Source: Kribbella sp. CA-293567 (GTDB taxonomy: Bacteria; Actinomycetota; Actinomycetes; Propionibacteriales; Kribbellaceae). Taken from it: a stretch of DNA of 64,000 bases. Position numbers and translations under genes: made by a program. The stretch covers positions 5,518,001-5,582,000 of the forward strand of contig NZ_CP114065.1 of assembly GCF_027627575.1 (NCBI RefSeq). The letters are read 5' to 3'. The notes beneath the pieces were generated by a model. That model saw nothing but the letters and a program-made list of their open reading frames with translations, was not told where the DNA came from and did not search any database. The number at the start of each line of letters is the position of its first letter. Position 1 is the stretch's first letter. Shown here in pieces: positions 63,413 through 64,000 of this stretch.

Positions 63413-64000
63413 ATGTCCGACTTCACGCTCGGTGAGGCCGATTTCCTCCTCGACGGCGCGCCGTACCGGATCCTGTCCGGTGCCCTGCACTACTTCCGGG
63501 TCCACCCGGACAGCTGGGCGGACCGGATCGAGAAGGCTCGCCTGATGGGGCTCAACACCATCGAGACGTACGTGCCGTGGAACGCCCACAGTCCCCGGCC
63601 CGGCGTCTTCGACACCGAGGGGATCCTCGATCTCGAGCGGTTCCTGCGGCTGGTGGCCGACGCCGGCCTGCACGCGATCGTCCGGCCGGGGCCCTACATC
63701 TGCGCGGAGTGGGACAACGGCGGCCTCCCCGCCTGGCTCTTCCGGGAGCCGGGCGCGGGGGTCCGCCGGCACGAGAAGCGGTTCATGGCGGCGATCGAGG
63801 AGTACCTCCAGCAGGTACTGCGAATCGTGGCGCCGCTGCAGATCCACCAGGGCGGACCAGTGCTGCTCGTTCAGGTGGAGAACGAGTACGGCGCCTTCGG
63901 CGACGACCAGGTGTATCTGAAGGCGCTGGCCGACCTGATCGGCAGGGCGGGGATCACGGTGCCCCTGGTGACCGTGGACCAGCCGGTGGACGACATGCTC
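63413..64000 (+). CDS. Beta-galactosidase GH35, N-terminal part (continues past the window)
   Basis: 196 residues seen, ATG at 63413 behind AAAGGG. GH35 barrel start: FLLDGAPYRILSGALHYFRVHPDSWADRIEKARLMGLNTIETYVPWNAHSPRPG, PGPYICAEWDNGGLPAWL and GGPVLLVQVENEYGAFG, where the last carries the catalytic acid Glu. No signal peptide, so it is likely cytoplasmic and removes terminal beta-galactose from imported oligomers. The nucleophile Glu lies outside the window. Confidence 0.92.
   Translation, partial: MSDFTLGEADFLLDGAPYRILSGALHYFRVHPDSWADRIEKARLMGLNTIETYVPWNAHSPRPGVFDTEGILDLERFLRLVADAGLHAIVRPGPYICAEWDNGGLPAWLFREPGAGVRRHEKRFMAAIEEYLQQVLRIVAPLQIHQGGPVLLVQVENEYGAFGDDQVYLKALADLIGRAGITVPLVTVDQPVDDML

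Overview
The window is GC-rich, gene-dense DNA of a Gram-positive actinobacterium. Signs of this are frequent GTG/TTG starts, G/C-ending third codon positions, strong GGAGG-type ribosome sites, many Tat or lipobox leaders, GlbO-type haemoglobin, a DUF5130 protein, a dynamin-like GTPase pair and an abundance of MarR/TetR/GntR/LacI regulators. The gene mix (secreted LPMO, glycosidases, FCD-type GntR) suits a soil saprophyte of the Nocardioidaceae/Kribbella kind; the genus is inference only. There is no phage, insertion sequence, CRISPR array or rRNA. One tRNA (Arg, TCT) is present.

1-16 kb: end of aminopeptidase pepN, a SPOR-like membrane protein, DUF5130 plus a small membrane protein that may be a cytochrome aa3 accessory subunit, a secreted M15-like peptidase, a secreted AA10 LPMO behind a large inverted repeat, malQ, a lipoprotein phosphodiesterase, an MscS channel, and a STAND/TPR regulator with a phosphotransferase. 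15-20 kb: OsmC, glbO, two coupled thioesterases, a FabG/MaoC pair and tandem two-GNAT proteins. 20-24 kb: a translationally coupled double ABC export module. 23.7-27.5 kb: an acyl-CoA dehydrogenase, thiolase and SDR operon opposite a TetR gene. 27.6-30 kb: YceI/MarR/SGNH/VOC. 30-33 kb: ettA, a degenerate 23-bp tandem repeat array and a tail-less SSB. 33-41 kb: a likely operon of a PrsW-type intramembrane protease and two dynamin-like GTPases, the first GTPase carrying a very long repetitive acidic N-terminal region.

43-58 kb is the most interesting part. It holds an oxalate/formyl-CoA catabolic region: a ThDP-dependent acyl-CoA decarboxylase/lyase, formyl-CoA transferase (frc), a fused ADP-forming acyl-CoA synthetase, an Nramp-fold transporter lacking the metal-binding motifs and a membrane protein in one operon; an oxalate/formate-type MFS antiporter with a coupled unknown protein; and divergent sucCD-like genes. 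An identical 13-base palindromic motif precedes both the decarboxylase operon and the antiporter operon. An FCD-type GntR gene nearby sits behind a perfect 33-base palindrome.

57.6-64 kb: a LacI-controlled carbohydrate locus (two sugar ABC permeases, a secreted GH5+CBM13 enzyme, a lipoprotein binding protein and a GH35 beta-galactosidase cut by the window end) with two identical 14-base operators in front of it. The enzymes outside would trim a beta-linked polysaccharide, the ABC system would import oligomers and the GH35 enzyme would finish them in the cytoplasm.
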